Part shown: in pieces, positions 18,136-30,200 of the stretch | Layout of the letters: every line of letters begins with the position of its first letter | Numbering within the stretch: the stretch's first letter is position 1 | Assembly (NCBI GenBank): GCA_903995115.1 | Contig: LR877170.1 | Coordinates: forward strand, 186,001 to 250,000 | DNA length: 64,000 nucleotides | Source: Angomonas deanei | Lineage: Eukaryota > Euglenozoa > Kinetoplastea > Trypanosomatida > Trypanosomatidae | Reading direction: 5' to 3' | The notes under the pieces: generated by a model | The model's database searches: none | What the model was told of the DNA's origin: nothing | What the model saw: only the letters and a program-made list of their open reading frames with translations | Position numbers and translations under genes: made by a program

Positions 18136-21100
18136 TTAGAAATCTTCCTCTCCCTTCACTAAGGCCGCCGCGACCTTCAGACCTCCCCACAACCGTGAAA
18201 GCGTCGTTTCATTATTATTATTATTTTCATTTTCATTTTCGTTATTGTTATTGAGATTCAGTCGATTTATTTTTGAATTTAAATGACTATTGTCGTTGGG
18301 ATTGTTATTATTGCTGTTATCGACGCTTAACTGACGTTTACGCCACCACGGCAGCGGCGTTGTCGGATTATTATTATTTTCAGTATTATTATTTTCGTTA
18401 TCATTTTCTGAAAAATCAGACGCGAAGGGAGCTTCCTTGACTTCATCCCATCATCATTATTATTATCTTCCTGAAACTCGGTGGTTCCCTCCTCCTCCTC
18501 CTCTTCTTCATTATTATTTTCATTATCGTTGTTATTATTTTCTTCGTCGGAGGATTCATAGTCCATATAAGAGTTCATCAAGGCTTCCACGTTATTTTCA
18601 TTTTTGATTTCCTCATCTTCATTATTTTCATTTTCATTCTGTTGCTGTTGTTGGGTCAGCACGCTGTGCGTATATGTATCCCACAACGACCGCCTCGAGG
18701 TTTCTACAATTTTTAATTTTTCTTCTTTTTCCTCCAACAACATTAATAATTCGATTACTTTTTCTTGCGCCGCCGTTAACTCCCGTCGCGTTGTGGCGTG
18801 TTCTTCTTTTTCCTTTCGTAGTTGTCTCGCCACGCCCAAGTATTCTTCCAACACTTCTTCTTCCATGGCCTTGTCATTTTGATTATTATTATTATGTTTG
18901 TTGATGTAGCTGCTGCTACTCGGGGTGAGGAGTGCCTGTACGGCGGGCGAGCGTATCGTATTATTATTATTATTATTATTATTCGTCATTAACAGCGATG
19001 GATTCAGCGGGGTGAAGCCGTGTTCGGTTTTGTTCGCGGTCGGTGTGTTGAGCGCGGTGCTGAGGGAAAGGGAACTGACATTACTATTATGACGGACAAA
19101 CGCATCTCGGGGGTTTTCACTGATTTCCGCAACGGGCGCCATTTCAAAGGTACTATAACTTAAATTATTATTATTTAAATTTATATTATTATTATTGTCG
19201 TGGAGGCAGCGGCGCATAAACATATCGAGCTGTCTTTCCAGCCAGAGCGCGTACGCCTGTGCGTTGCTGTATTTCTCATTCACGGTGTCTAATTCCTCTT
19301 TTAATAATTTGATTTGCGTGAGTTGTTCGTCGATTTGAGCCTGCAAGGCGGGATCGGCCACCGTCTGCGTGATAATATTCACAGGACCCGTTAAATTATT
19401 ATTTTTTTGTTTCAGTGCATTTCGCACCGCTTTGTTTTTTACCTGTTTCGCCAACTGCGCGAACCGTAGCGTGCTGAGCGTCTCGAGCGCATTTTTCTTT
19501 TCTGGGGACACATTACACAATAAAAACGTAATCGCATTGCCACCGAAAGAGTCTTGCAACAGTCGCGTGAGTTTGGAGTCTCGATAAGGCACATGTTCTA
19601 ACGTGTACGGAATCGCCGCCGCGTTCGTCGCCGCCGCGGCCGCTAACTTTCTTCCGTTATTCGTCATCACACGGATCACGTTGGATAACTGCGAAAGGGA
19701 TAAGTTAATGTTTTGCGCTTCCTTGAGACGGAGTCCTTCCGCCCCGGTGTGGCTGACGCGCTCACTGCCGGCGAGGTCCACCATCGTCAGTAATGATTTT
19801 TTATATTCTACACCCGTCACGACACGCGTTACTTTATTATTATTATTTTGATTATTTTTATTGTTCGGTTTGGAAGTTTCCACCGTCCCGTCGACGTAGG
19901 TTTCTATTTTTTGCAAAAGCTGCACGAGAAATAACGTGTGCGAACGACTACTATTAATATTTAACTTTGTTGCCCCAACGTGTCGTTGCAATAATGCTTC
20001 ATTTAATAATCGCTTTACCTGCGCAAAGTCCGTGACCGAAATTTCAGTGAGACCGTCGACGTAGACACTAACGTTATCGATCATGGCATTTCCTTTTTTC
20101 TTGGAATAATTTGTAATACGAAGTGGTACTTCATTATTATTATTGTTGTTATTATTTTTGCCGGCACGAGAAGAATTCTTCCCTCGGTTACCACTACTAC
20201 TACCAACGTTGTTGGTGTTGAGAGGGGGTATCACTGGTGTCTGAGGTTTATTATTATTATTATTTTGTCGTGGATTACTTTTTCGGTTATTGATGCTACT
20301 ACTGGTGGTTTCCTCTTCGAAACCGTATTCGTCCGCAAAGTCACCTTCTTCATTATTATTATTATTATTTTTGCGTTTGACAGACGATTCTTTTTTAAAT
20401 TTTCGTTTGGTCTCTTTGGTTTCGTAATTAATTAACAAGTCTCGCAAGTTTTCATTGTAGATTTCTACCGCGCTAAAACCCAACGTGAAACTGACGCGCT
20501 TGCCGTTATTTTCATTTTCACTATTATTATTATTCGTTTCATTTTCTATTGTTTCAATTTGTTCTAGTAAATAACACAAAATACGAGGAATCATACCGAC
20601 TTCTTCTTCCATCACCCATTCCCCAAAATAATTCTCACCTTCTTCATTATTTTCATCATTATTATTATTTTCACTATTTTTTCGTTTCTTGATTCCACGC
20701 GTGCTCGTCCCCAAGCCCCCGGCCGCGCCGAGCAGACTATGTGTCTTGCCACTACCGGACTGTCCGTAACACAACACCGTGCCGTTAAACCCACTCAACA
20801 CGCGATCTACCATTTTTTTTCCTAATTCCAAAAAAATAGTTTGATTGTCGGTGTGCGCGTCAAAAAGGGAATCAAACAAAAATGGTTTTGTGAGAACGGA
20901 ATTATTATTATTAGAATTATTATTGTCCGGTTCGGTAAACACTTTTTTTTTTCGTGCTGGTGGTTTCACACACTCGATCAAACCTGTTTTTTCGTACACG
21001 CGAAGACAACTTTGTTTCGAGTGCGTGACATCGTAGTTGTATTGAATATTTAATTTATTTTGATGATGGTTGTACTCTTCGTCTTCGGAAAAGTAATCGT

Positions 21101-22338
21101 GATTAATTTCTGGAATAAAATTATTATTATTACTATTTGGGCTTGACATGAGCGGCCGCACGCGTACTGCCACGTAGACTTCTGTAAAATCATTGTCTTC
21201 CTCTATATTCGTATTATTATTATTATTATTTAATATTTTGTTCGTTTTAGGAATCGGGGAGGTTTCTCTTTTTTCATCCTCGTCCTCGTCATCGTTGTCG
21301 GTGGGAATGAGAGAAGGCAACATACTACTATCGTCATTACTTTTTACTAAAGAATCGATATTTTGAATACTTTCTTGTTTATTATTATTATTATTATTAT
21401 TGATATCAATAGTTATGGCTGGTGTGGCATTCAAGTCCAATTTCTGTAGTGGCGACTGACTTGAATTAAAATTATTATTATTATTATTATTATTGTGAGA
21501 ATGCGACATCGATTCATCGCCGTCGTCTTCGGTGGTATAACCAATAAAATGAGTTCCATTGACACTACTTTGAATATTATTATTTTGATTATTATTATTT
21601 TGATGATCGGTGACGTCCACGCCATCTAAAAAAACACCATTGGAAGCCGAAAAAGGTGGTGAAACGACATTTTCATTTTCATTAATATTATTAGTTTCAA
21701 TTTTATTATTTTCATCGAGTGCGTGTTCCATGAATAACGGATCCTCACTAGGGCGACGTGTGGAGGCTTTTCCGTAGTCAGGAGAAGAAGAATTCGATAA
21801 ATTATCGATGGTGGCATGACTATGTTCATTATTATTATTATTTTCATTTTCTTTTTTTGGTGTTTCTTCTGCTAACACTAAATGACGAGAAGCGCCACTA
21901 GAAGGTCTATTACTATTATTATTTTGATTACTATTATTATTATTTTGATTATTATTATTTATTTTTGGTTTTTTATAAACTCCATCCTTAAACAACGACG
22001 GCGGCGGTGTGCTGACGCGACTACTGAGCGTGTTTCGAGGCGTGTTACCGGTCTTCTTTTTCGTAGAAGAAACATACACTACTCGTTGTTTTATTATTAT
22101 TATTTACGGTGCTGCCGCTACGAGGTGTTGTCGGTTTTGTCTTCTTAATCGTACTAGTACTATTATTATTGATGCTGCCCGCTCTAGGTGTACCGCCAGG
22201 GGTACTGCCTGTCTTCTTTTTTGTTTTGATCACCGATGAAGTTTTATTATTATTATTGTTGGTCGGTTCGCGAGGGGTCAATCCTTTGTGAACGATGGGT
22301 GTCGTACTTCTCGAAACACTCTTACTTTTCGGGGGCAT
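18136..22338 (-). CDS. Kinesin with central motor domain
   Basis: This is a microtubule motor of about 1400 residues. The motor runs from VYVAVRVRPL to FAQLAKQVKNKAVRN and contains the P-loop GQSGSGKT, switch I NSSRSH and switch II VDLAGSE, all intact. It is preceded by about 385 disordered residues with repeated KKKTG-TPR-type motifs and followed by a coiled-coil neck (QIDEQLTQIKLLKEELD) and a second coil (LRKEKEEHATTRRELTAAQ). About 100 extra residues, mostly Asn runs, sit in loop 8 between YNENLRDLL and the strand PLRITN. Two shifts cancel. Near 22085 the start frame (MPPKSKSVSRSTTP, ATG at 22336-22338) passes into the main frame. Near 18450 the main frame drifts into Ile runs while the next frame gives EAPFASDFSEND and a clean C-terminus ending GEEDF at 18136. 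The subfamily cannot be assigned. Confidence 0.9.
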
Positions 22339-22575
22339 ATTGATAATTATTGTTTTGATTTCTGTTTTATTTCTTAAAAATGGAAAAATAGGAAGAAAAA
22401 ATAATAATAAACAAAGACAGAGTGACGTTCAGTTGAATAAAAAGTAAAATAACTTTAGTTTTCTATTTTTTTTTGTGCATTAGAGCGCGTTTTATAATTA
22501 TTAAGAAAGTATTTAAGGATTTAGTAATATCAAAAAAGAAAAAAAAAGTTCATTAATCGTTTTTTAAATTTTTTT

Positions 22576-24964
22576 TTAACAACCAGACGTGATGGCCACC
22601 GGTCTTGCTTTTTTCCCCAACATGCGAGTTTGATTAGGGTCGAATCCTTTTTCTTTACTGCGGTACGTCGCCCACCGCGGCGTCGGCGCGGCGTACTGAA
22701 GAGAATTAAAATTTTTATTGTAGTGCGCATACTTGTCGTAATCTTCTTTGTTGGATTCATAGTTGATATCACTTTCGTGTAATGTTTTCTGATTATTATT
22801 TTCGTTATTTTCATTAGTATTATTGTTGTGTTCAACGACCGCAGGCTCATCGTGCTGCAGCGCCAACTCAAAAAACTTTTCATAATCGATCCAAGTGTTC
22901 CAGCATTGATTAAAATAAAATTTATCCAACGCGATCAACACACAACAGCTGTGTTCGTGCTCACAGGCAATGTGATAGGGTCGATGCCGCTCTTCCGTTG
23001 GAATACAAATAATATTATTGTCGTCTTTTTCATCTTCGGGGGTGACATTCTCCATTTGGGGCGTTTTATAATGCGGATAGCGTGACGCCAGCACGTCGCA
23101 CAGTCGTTGACAAAATTGAATGACTTGGTCATGACGAGGGACGTGTGTTTTCATGTTGATCGTATTGCTGTTGCTCGTGCCGCAGTACGTCACGCCTTTT
23201 ACTTCGATAAAGTCCGGCCACCCTCGCTGGACCAAGTCCGCATAATTATTAATATTGGTGTCGTTTTCTTCGTTTATGAGCGTTAAACGAAAAACGGTGC
23301 GTTGCTTCTTTTTTTTTAATTCCTCCGTGCAGGCCAGACAACGTTCCCAGTAATCTTCAAATAGTGGTCGATCAATTTTTTTAATTTCATCCGGCGTCGG
23401 CGCGTCAATCGACAAGTAAAGTTGCACGACGGGAATTAAATTTCGTAATTGTGCCGGAAATTGCGCATTCGTCACCATAAAACTAGAAATATTATTTTCA
23501 TGTAGCAAGTGGCAGAAGGAATTGATTTGCGGATACATGATGGGCTCCCCGACAAGACTCAGCGCACAATGCCGGACCGTTTTTGCCTCCTCTAACCGTT
23601 CTTCCGTCACGCCGGGGACCGACTTTAATTGTTTTATCATTTTCTGGTGTTGTTGCACACCGGTCTCAAACACGAATTGGGCGTCGTCTTGTTTCCATTT
23701 GAAAAAGGTACTGACGGGATTGGTGTGGTGTCGCCAGCAAAACACACACTTATTGGCACACGCCAGCGACGGCGTCAGCTCCATACATTGAAAGCTTTTA
23801 ATATTATAAAAGGTATACTTGTAACAACCTCCGCGACCACGTAACATGGATTTTGTCCAGCGACAGAGTTTTACCGCGCTGTGGGAACCAATAATCTGAT
23901 AGCCCTGTTTTTCCAAATTTTTTTGTAGTCGAGGGTACAATAATTCTTTTTTTTCACCATTGTTGTCGTCCTCGACGTCCGCTAAAAGATCTTCCATGTC
24001 CCCCTCACTGCCGCTGACGTCTTCCTCTTCCTCATCTTCATAATTATTATCTTCGTCCTCCTTCGTTCCGTTTTCTGTCGTACAGCAGGATGAATTTTCT
24101 TTTTTTGGAGCTGTTTTTTTCGTCATTTTTATTTCAAATCGTGCCGCATTGGTCACAAATTCCACCCGCGATAACCACTTGACCAGCGCCAGTGTGAAAA
24201 TTTTAAACAAACCTTGCAACTTTTCTTCACTGGCGTACACCGGCGGTACCACAAAGTGCGGTGCCCCCAGACCTTTACAATATTGATGGATATGTTTCGC
24301 AAAGGTATTAAATTTTTCTTCCCCATACATGATATCGCCCAATCCAAAAATGGCAAACTTTTTTTTTGCGAGTGTGTCTCGATTGACGCGGTGGTCTTCG
24401 TACGCGTCTTTTAGTAATAATTCAAAACTTCTTGAGCGTGGTGGGGCCACGCCATCGGTGAAGGTACTGACGATAAAAATAACAACTTGTACCGTGTCGT
24501 CCTCCGTCAGCGTTTCCAGCGTGCACGCCGTCCGCAGCGGCTCTTCCTGTCTTAACTCTAATAGTTTGACCACTGGTTTGATTTCATTATTATGATGATT
24601 GTTATTATTTTCGTATTTTTGGTGTAATTCTTCATTGAGAATATTGAATAGTTTATTGGATAGTTGATAGGCTTTTTGGGTGCTAGAGGCGTAGGCAATC
24701 ACAATTCTAGGAGATGTTGTTGTGGTCTCATTATTTTCATTTTCAGAAATGATTTCTGTTTCGTTACTTTTTTATTATTATTCTTATTATTATTTTCGGC
24801 TTCAGGTTTTGCCTCGACAGGATTTTCTTTTTTATCACTTGTGATGGGCGCTTCTTTTTCGGTGCTGTTATTTTCACTTTTTTTGGTTTCGAGGCGTCTA
24901 GATAATTAAAATAAAAAACACTGATGAGTGGCACAATGAACAAAAAGAAAAGTGTCACCCACAT
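22576..24964 (-). CDS. TYW1: tRNA wybutosine-synthesising enzyme TYW1, membrane-anchored
   Basis: TYW1 makes the tricyclic imG-14 base from N1-methylguanosine 37 of tRNA-Phe, using pyruvate, SAM and an Fe-S cluster. The order is N-terminal hydrophobic anchor (MWVTLFFLFIVPLISVFYF), acidic linker, flavodoxin-like domain (IVIAYASSTQKAY near 24700, FIVSTFTDG, FGLGDIMYG), then radical-SAM core with CANKCVFCWRH (CX3CX2C) and the SLVGEPIMYP motif, and the C-terminal HIACEHEHSCCVLIA region. Yeast and plant TYW1 also have the flavodoxin plus radical-SAM layout. Two shifts, at A-runs of seven (about 24883) and six (about 24773), separate the anchor, the linker and the catalytic frame; each is explained by one missing A and the total is then 797 codons. 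The ATG at 24962-24964 follows an acceptor TTTCTAAAAG. Confidence 0.92.
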
Positions 24965-25212
24965 TGGTTCCGTATTTTGCTTTTAGAAAAAAAAAAATGA
25001 AAGAAATGAGAATTATTTTTAAAATTTAGAAGATAATCGTGGTTCATCACAATAGAATAATACACAATACTTTTTTTTTTTTAAAGCTCAAAAATCGAAA
25101 ATGCCGATACGAACAGACATTTCATTTTTTTAATTTTTAACGGACAGACGCAAATGACGAAAGAAAGAAACAACAACAAAAAAAAGGAAAAAAGATCATT
25201 TCTTTTTTTTTT

Positions 25213-25377
25213 TCATGCATGGTTTGGATCTAACAACTTCAACGCTTCTATAATATTCTTTCTCGCCGCATCCGCGTCATAAAACTGAAGGGAACTGACC
25301 GCCTGTCGCGCAAACTTTTGAGAGTCAATAATATTATCGATGGGAACTTTATTGACGTTACCGTTGTGAGCGTTCAT
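25213..25377 (-). CDS. Stand-alone Vta1 C-terminal domain, 54 residues
   Basis: A short frame from the ATG at 25375-25377 to TGA at 25213-25215 encodes 54 residues. From residue 11 on it closely parallels the last 40 residues of the full Vta1 next door: VPIDNIIDSQKFARQAVSSL against VSVDNMIDAQKFVRQAVSAL, then QFYDADAARKNIIEALKLL against QFYDADTARKNLMEALQKL. In yeast this C-terminal domain dimerises Vta1 and binds and stimulates the AAA ATPase Vps4; a free copy could compete with or cap full-length Vta1 (inference). It has its own acceptor (TTTTCCTTATCTAG ending at 25408) and its own 3' flank, so it looks like a gene, not a remnant. Two-thirds of the differing codons appear conservative, which argues for selection. 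Confidence 0.8.
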   Translation of the reverse strand: MNAHNGNVNKVPIDNIIDSQKFARQAVSSLQFYDADAARKNIIEALKLLDPNHA

Positions 25378-25806
25378 GGTGAAATAATAATAATAATAAA
25401 ACTTGAACTAGATAAGGAAAACAATAATAATAAGAAAAGAAAAAGAAGTTTTTCTAAAGTGTGTTTTTTTTTTTTTGAAAAGCAAAATAAAATGGAAATA
25501 ACAACAGAGAATTTTTTTTTTTTAGTGGAAATAAAAAGCAAACAAAAGGAACTATAATTGTTTTTATTGTTTTTTTTTTTTTATATATTTTCGTTCAATA
25601 GATGCAAACAGTTTTTTTTTTTTTAACTTTATTGTTGTTATGATGTACCTTCGATAACAACAAACAGAAAAAAAAAAAGGGGCGTATCTTTTTCACTTTA
25701 TTTTAAGAATTTTTTTTCTTGGATGAATAATCGCAACAGACACGCTTCAAAAAAAAAAAAGGAAAAACTAATAATAATAAATATATTTTCATTTTTCTTT
25801 TTTTTA
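25378..25806. other. Intergenic between the two Vta1-related genes
   Basis: No gene is seen. The part next to 25377 contains an AAT run in the orientation opposite to that used inside genes (25382-25399) and the acceptor AG at 25408-25409. The rest is T-runs and A-runs, with no trace of the Vta1 N-terminal domain. Confidence 0.55.
25408..25424 (-). promoter_or_regulatory. Putative spliced-leader acceptor of the 54-residue gene
   Basis: The sense strand reads TGTTTTCCTTATCTAG, ending at 25408, 31 bases upstream of the ATG. It supports independent processing of this very short gene. Confidence 0.45.
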
Positions 25807-26856
25807 TTAATTTAATTTCTGCAACGCCTCCATGAGATTCTTTCTCGCGGTGTCGGCGTCGTAAAACTGAAGCGCGCTGACGGCCTGTCGAACGAATTTC
25901 TGTGCATCAATCATATTATCGACGGAAACTTTTTTCCCCGATGGGGCGGCCGCTGCAGAATAATTTACATTATTATTATTATTATTGACACGTGGTGGCG
26001 GTGCCTGCTGTTGCTGTGGAGGAGGTTGTTGAGGTGTGTAGTTTATCGGGGGTGGTTGATAACTCGGAGGTGCAACATTATTATTTTGATTTTGATTTTG
26101 ATGATTGTTATTCAAGGAAGAATAGTTAGGCGGGGCATCGTAATTATTATTATTATTATTATTTTGATTATTATTATTTTCAAATGCTGGTGGTGGTTTC
26201 GGTTTCGTCATGTAGGCGCTAGGCGGCGCAGAGCCAAAGACGCCACTATTCGCATTGTGCAAGTTTCCGCCAAAATTATTTTCATCATTATTATTGTTAT
26301 TTTCATTTTCTTCCGGTGGCAAATCCGCGAAGGGTTCTTCAATCTTATTCGCCGACTGGTACGGCACACCGTTGTCCAAACACTTTTTCATCTTTGTCGC
26401 GATATATTTTGCGTATTTGCACTTTTCGGCCGCGATAGAATCCATTTTTTTATCTTCCGTGAATTGAGCCGTCGCCTCAAATAAACATGCCGCGGCGAAA
26501 AATAATCGAACGAGTGCCATGGAGCTTTGTCCGGTGCGCTCCCCATCGTCCGCTTTTGCAAATAACATTAACGCAAACTTGGTTAACACCGTCCGGCCAT
26601 CGTTTTCTTCCAATCGCTGTTTCAAGTTTGCATCTCTTTTTTTTTCCGCCTCCAAGCTGTCGAGAAGACTCACCAGATACGTGGTGCCTTCCTTATCCTC
26701 TTTTGTTCGCTTGTTCAAACAAAGAAAAGCAACGTATGTCTTCAAGTAGTACGAGATGAGAGGTTCTTTGGGTTGAAACTCCGCGGCACGCTGCAAGTAG
26801 GGGCGGCACATGGCCTTCCAGTGCTCGGGGATGGTGTCGATGAGCGGGTTGGACAT
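25807..26856 (-). CDS. VTA1: Vta1/LIP5, Vps4 co-activator of the ESCRT pathway
   Basis: This is an unbroken 349-residue protein. The N-terminal 165 residues form the paired MIT-like Vta1 domain (PEHWKAMCRPYLQRAAEF, ISYYLKTYVAFLCL, MALVRLFFAAACLFEATAQF) that binds ESCRT-III subunits. A linker of about 140 residues rich in Pro, Gln and Asn follows, then the C-terminal helical pair (IDAQKFVRQAVSALQFYDAD) that dimerises and stimulates Vps4. The family usually has 300-330 residues, so the extra length is due to the Asn tracts in the linker. The protein acts at endosomes in multivesicular body formation and membrane scission. Its neighbour at 25213-25377 is a second copy of only the last domain. 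The start ATG at 26854-26856 is the first in frame. Confidence 0.93.
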   Translation of the reverse strand: MSNPLIDTIPEHWKAMCRPYLQRAAEFQPKEPLISYYLKTYVAFLCLNKRTKEDKEGTTYLVSLLDSLEAEKKRDANLKQRLEENDGRTVLTKFALMLFAKADDGERTGQSSMALVRLFFAAACLFEATAQFTEDKKMDSIAAEKCKYAKYIATKMKKCLDNGVPYQSANKIEEPFADLPPEENENNNNNDENNFGGNLHNANSGVFGSAPPSAYMTKPKPPPAFENNNNQNNNNNNNYDAPPNYSSLNNNHQNQNQNNNVAPPSYQPPPINYTPQQPPPQQQQAPPPRVNNNNNNVNYSAAAAPSGKKVSVDNMIDAQKFVRQAVSALQFYDADTARKNLMEALQKLN

Positions 26857-27252
26857 TATTTATTTTATTTTTTAATAATATTTTTTTTATTACTATTTCT
26901 TTCCTTTTTTTTATTTATTTTTTGAGAGAATTGATAAATGAGGGAGAAGTATAAAAGTGAAAAAATATCAATGCTTATTTTTTTTTTTTTTTTTAATCCT
27001 TTGTAAAATAATAATAATAAACAAATTGGTTTATTCATTACAGTAGTGGATAGGTAAAATGAAGTAAAATGCTTTTTTTTTTTTTTTGGGTTTCGTCTAC
27101 AAGGATAAAGAAAAATGACTTCAATGAAAAAGATATACAGGGCACTTTTTCTGTGTATATGTACTATAAAAATAAACAATGTTTCGAAAAAACAAATACA
27201 ATCATTACAAAAAAGGAACAAAAAAAAGAAAAAAATGAGGTGTTTTCATTCT
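26857..27252. other. Intergenic, no gene seen
   Basis: A/T-rich DNA with homopolymers at about 26980-26994 and 27072-27087. Short frames occur on both strands but show no coding-like composition. Confidence 0.55.
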
Positions 27253-30200
27253 CTACTGAGGTATCTGAGGAATGGGGGACTGCTGTCGGGAGCCCAATCG
27301 GTGCTTATACTGCAATTCCGCATTTTGAATGGTCAATAACTCATGTTCCACTCGTTTTAAATCTTTCTGCACTGTCGCGATGCGATGGTTGAGCTGGCTG
27401 TACCGCGGGGTGCCACCGCCGTCGCGGTGTTTCCTAGCTAACATGTTAAACTCAAACTCCATCTTTTCCAGCTGATTGGAGAGAATTGTTTTTTCTTGTG
27501 TGAGTTGCAATTCATAACCGGTGAGGACCTTTTTCGGTGGCTTCGTGTTGACGAGTTGCAACTTGTTATTTTCATCGACGGTGACGAGCGCGCCGGCCTG
27601 CCCGGGGGCAATATTACCAAACCCACCCGCCTCCTTCGCTTTCGTATTCTTTATTTTATTATTCTTGTACAAGACCGCGTCAAACGAGGTTCGACGGAAG
27701 TTGTACTCGTCCTGTTCCTTCTTTTGTTGCAACTCTTCATTTTCTCGCTCCATGAAATCTTCGACCTCATTCAAGTCTGGTAGTACTTCTTGCTTGAGTG
27801 GGTTATACTCGTGGTGGACGGAGAGACGACGGTGATACATGGCCTTTTCCATCGCAGCACTTTGCAAACTTTTCCCTGCCATATTGCGCGACGGCGCCGT
27901 GCGTAGTTTGTGCTTATCCTTATCGTAGGTGGTGAGCTCGTCGTCGTCAAAGTCACTCGGTGGTTTCATCTCCGGTTCCGTCGGCCTTCCCACCTGATTG
28001 GTTTCGTTCATGAGACGACTCTGACGCGCACGGGACTCGAGCAAGCCGTCCTCGCGTTCTTGCTCCAGCTGTTCTTGCGAGGGCGCCCCTTTCTGGACGA
28101 GATCAAACACGGTGTTGGGTTTATCGGACCGCGCAACAGAGCCTTCGGACTTTTCGCGGTGTGGTAGACGACTGCTCGTGCCGCTGATGGCACTGCGCAT
28201 GGAGGCTTCCTGCTCTCTGCGCTGCGAGGCCGACGCGGGTAGTCGACTAGACCCACTGCGGTGTGGCTTCGCATGCGAAGGAAAGGAAGACGCCTCTGGG
28301 TTGGAGCGATGGGAGCTGTCATTCACCGAATCGGTGCGACGATGACTGGCGAGATCTTCTGGGATAGGCCACGCGGAGAGCGGTACGCCAGTTTTTTTGC
28401 GGTGTGGTGGACTGCGAGCTTGAAATGTTTCAAAGTTGGCGTTGTACTGTTCCACCGCTTCCGTATTGAGCGAGACCGCATCGCTCTCTGTGCCGCCACG
28501 AGGATAATTATTATTTTGAAGACGGCGGTGAATCTTTTGCGGATTCATGTAGGCATCCTCAGCGAGTAAGTATTCTTCCTGAATATCGTACAGTTTGTGT
28601 AGTTTCGGATAGGGATAGCGGTTGACGTCGTCCTGCAGGGCAGCGCTGCGTCGGGTGCCGTCGTGATCGACGGTCACGTCAAAGCGAATACTGCCGAACG
28701 AAACATCTTTTATTTTCACCGCGCCCGGAGGGACCCCAAGACAGGTGCACGTCTCCTCCTTAAAGGTGTCTTCCACCGTGAGCGGATCGCGCTCCATGAC
28801 ACGCTGCCAGTTGGCGCCTTGGAAGGTACGACTTAGCTTTGATGTTTTGGGCTGAGGGCGATTATTATTCTTATTATTATTGCTTTCATGCGTTGGTATT
28901 CCTTGAGAAGAACGCTGGGAAGGTGCGGCAGAGGCCGGTCGGCTGCTTGGACGACTGTTCTCACGGTTGGTGTAGTGCGGTCGAGACGACTGCGAAGGCG
29001 TGGCCGACACGGGTCGACTTCTCTGTTGAGAATGGCTCAGCGACTCTTCTTTACTGATTTCCTGTGGCTGCTCGGCCGGACGACTCTGAGCGGAGGTGGG
29101 ACGGCTACTGCGCTGGGAAGGGTTCGCATTATTATTACTTCGTGGTGGTGGCTGAGAGGAGCGCTGCGACGGCACCGCGGAGGCCGGACGGCTGCTTTGC
29201 TGCGAGAGAGTCGCGCCGTTATTATTCTGATTATTCTTCTTGTTAATATTTTCATTATTATTATTATTGTTAGTTGGCAATCCTTGCGAGGAGCGCTGGG
29301 AAGGTGCGGCGGAGGCCGGTCGGCTGCTTGGACGACTGTTGTCACGGTTGGTGTAGTGCGGTCGAGACGACTGCGAAGGCGTGGCTGACACGGGTCGACT
29401 TCTCTGTTGAGAATTCACAAGAGCATCTTCTTTAGTGATGGCTTGAGGTTTCTCAGCAGGACGACCGCGCTGAGAGGGTAGCATTATTATTATTATTGTT
29501 TGCTCCTCGTGGCGGCTGAGAAGGATCGCTGCGAAGGTACGGCCGACACTGGCCGACTGCTTTGCTGCGAAGGCGTCGCACCATTATTATTATTATGATT
29601 TGTATTATTGAGATTGTTATTATTCTGCAGTTGGATCCCGGTATCGGTGTTGCCCTTCGGTGGCGGATGACAGCAATTCTTCGCAATCAAATCTCTTTCC
29701 TTTTTATTATTATTATTATTGGTGTCGTAGGCGGCGCCGCCGGCAAATTGATTTACGGGCTCACTCGGCAAGTTTTCAAAGGCGTGATCGACTTCTTCTT
29801 GTGTGATGGGATTCAGCGGGGTTTGTTCGCCAGACGCCTCCAAGGCAGGCGACGGCGGTGGCGTGTGCGGTACCGACCGATTCTGATGATGATGATGATT
29901 ATTTTGATTTTGCGGGGAAGAACGTTGAGAGGCGGCCTGCGAGGAAGTACTTCTCATCGAAGCTTCATTATTGTTATTTTTATTATTTTCAGGACTGTTA
30001 TAGTTATTTTGACGAGAGGAGTGTTGCGAGGGAGTTTCCGAAACACCACGCTGCGACGTTGCTTCCTCTTCATTATTATAACTTTCATTATTATTATTAT
30101 TATAATTTTCATCCTCATTTAATAAACTCATTTCTTCAAATGGAATTAACTGTAACGGATTGTCCAATAATATTTGAATTTGTTTCATAATTTCGGTACA

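Noticed and set aside
24153-24356. Alternative minus-strand frame inside TYW1
   Set aside because: It overlaps the flavodoxin domain, which is clearly coding in the main frame.
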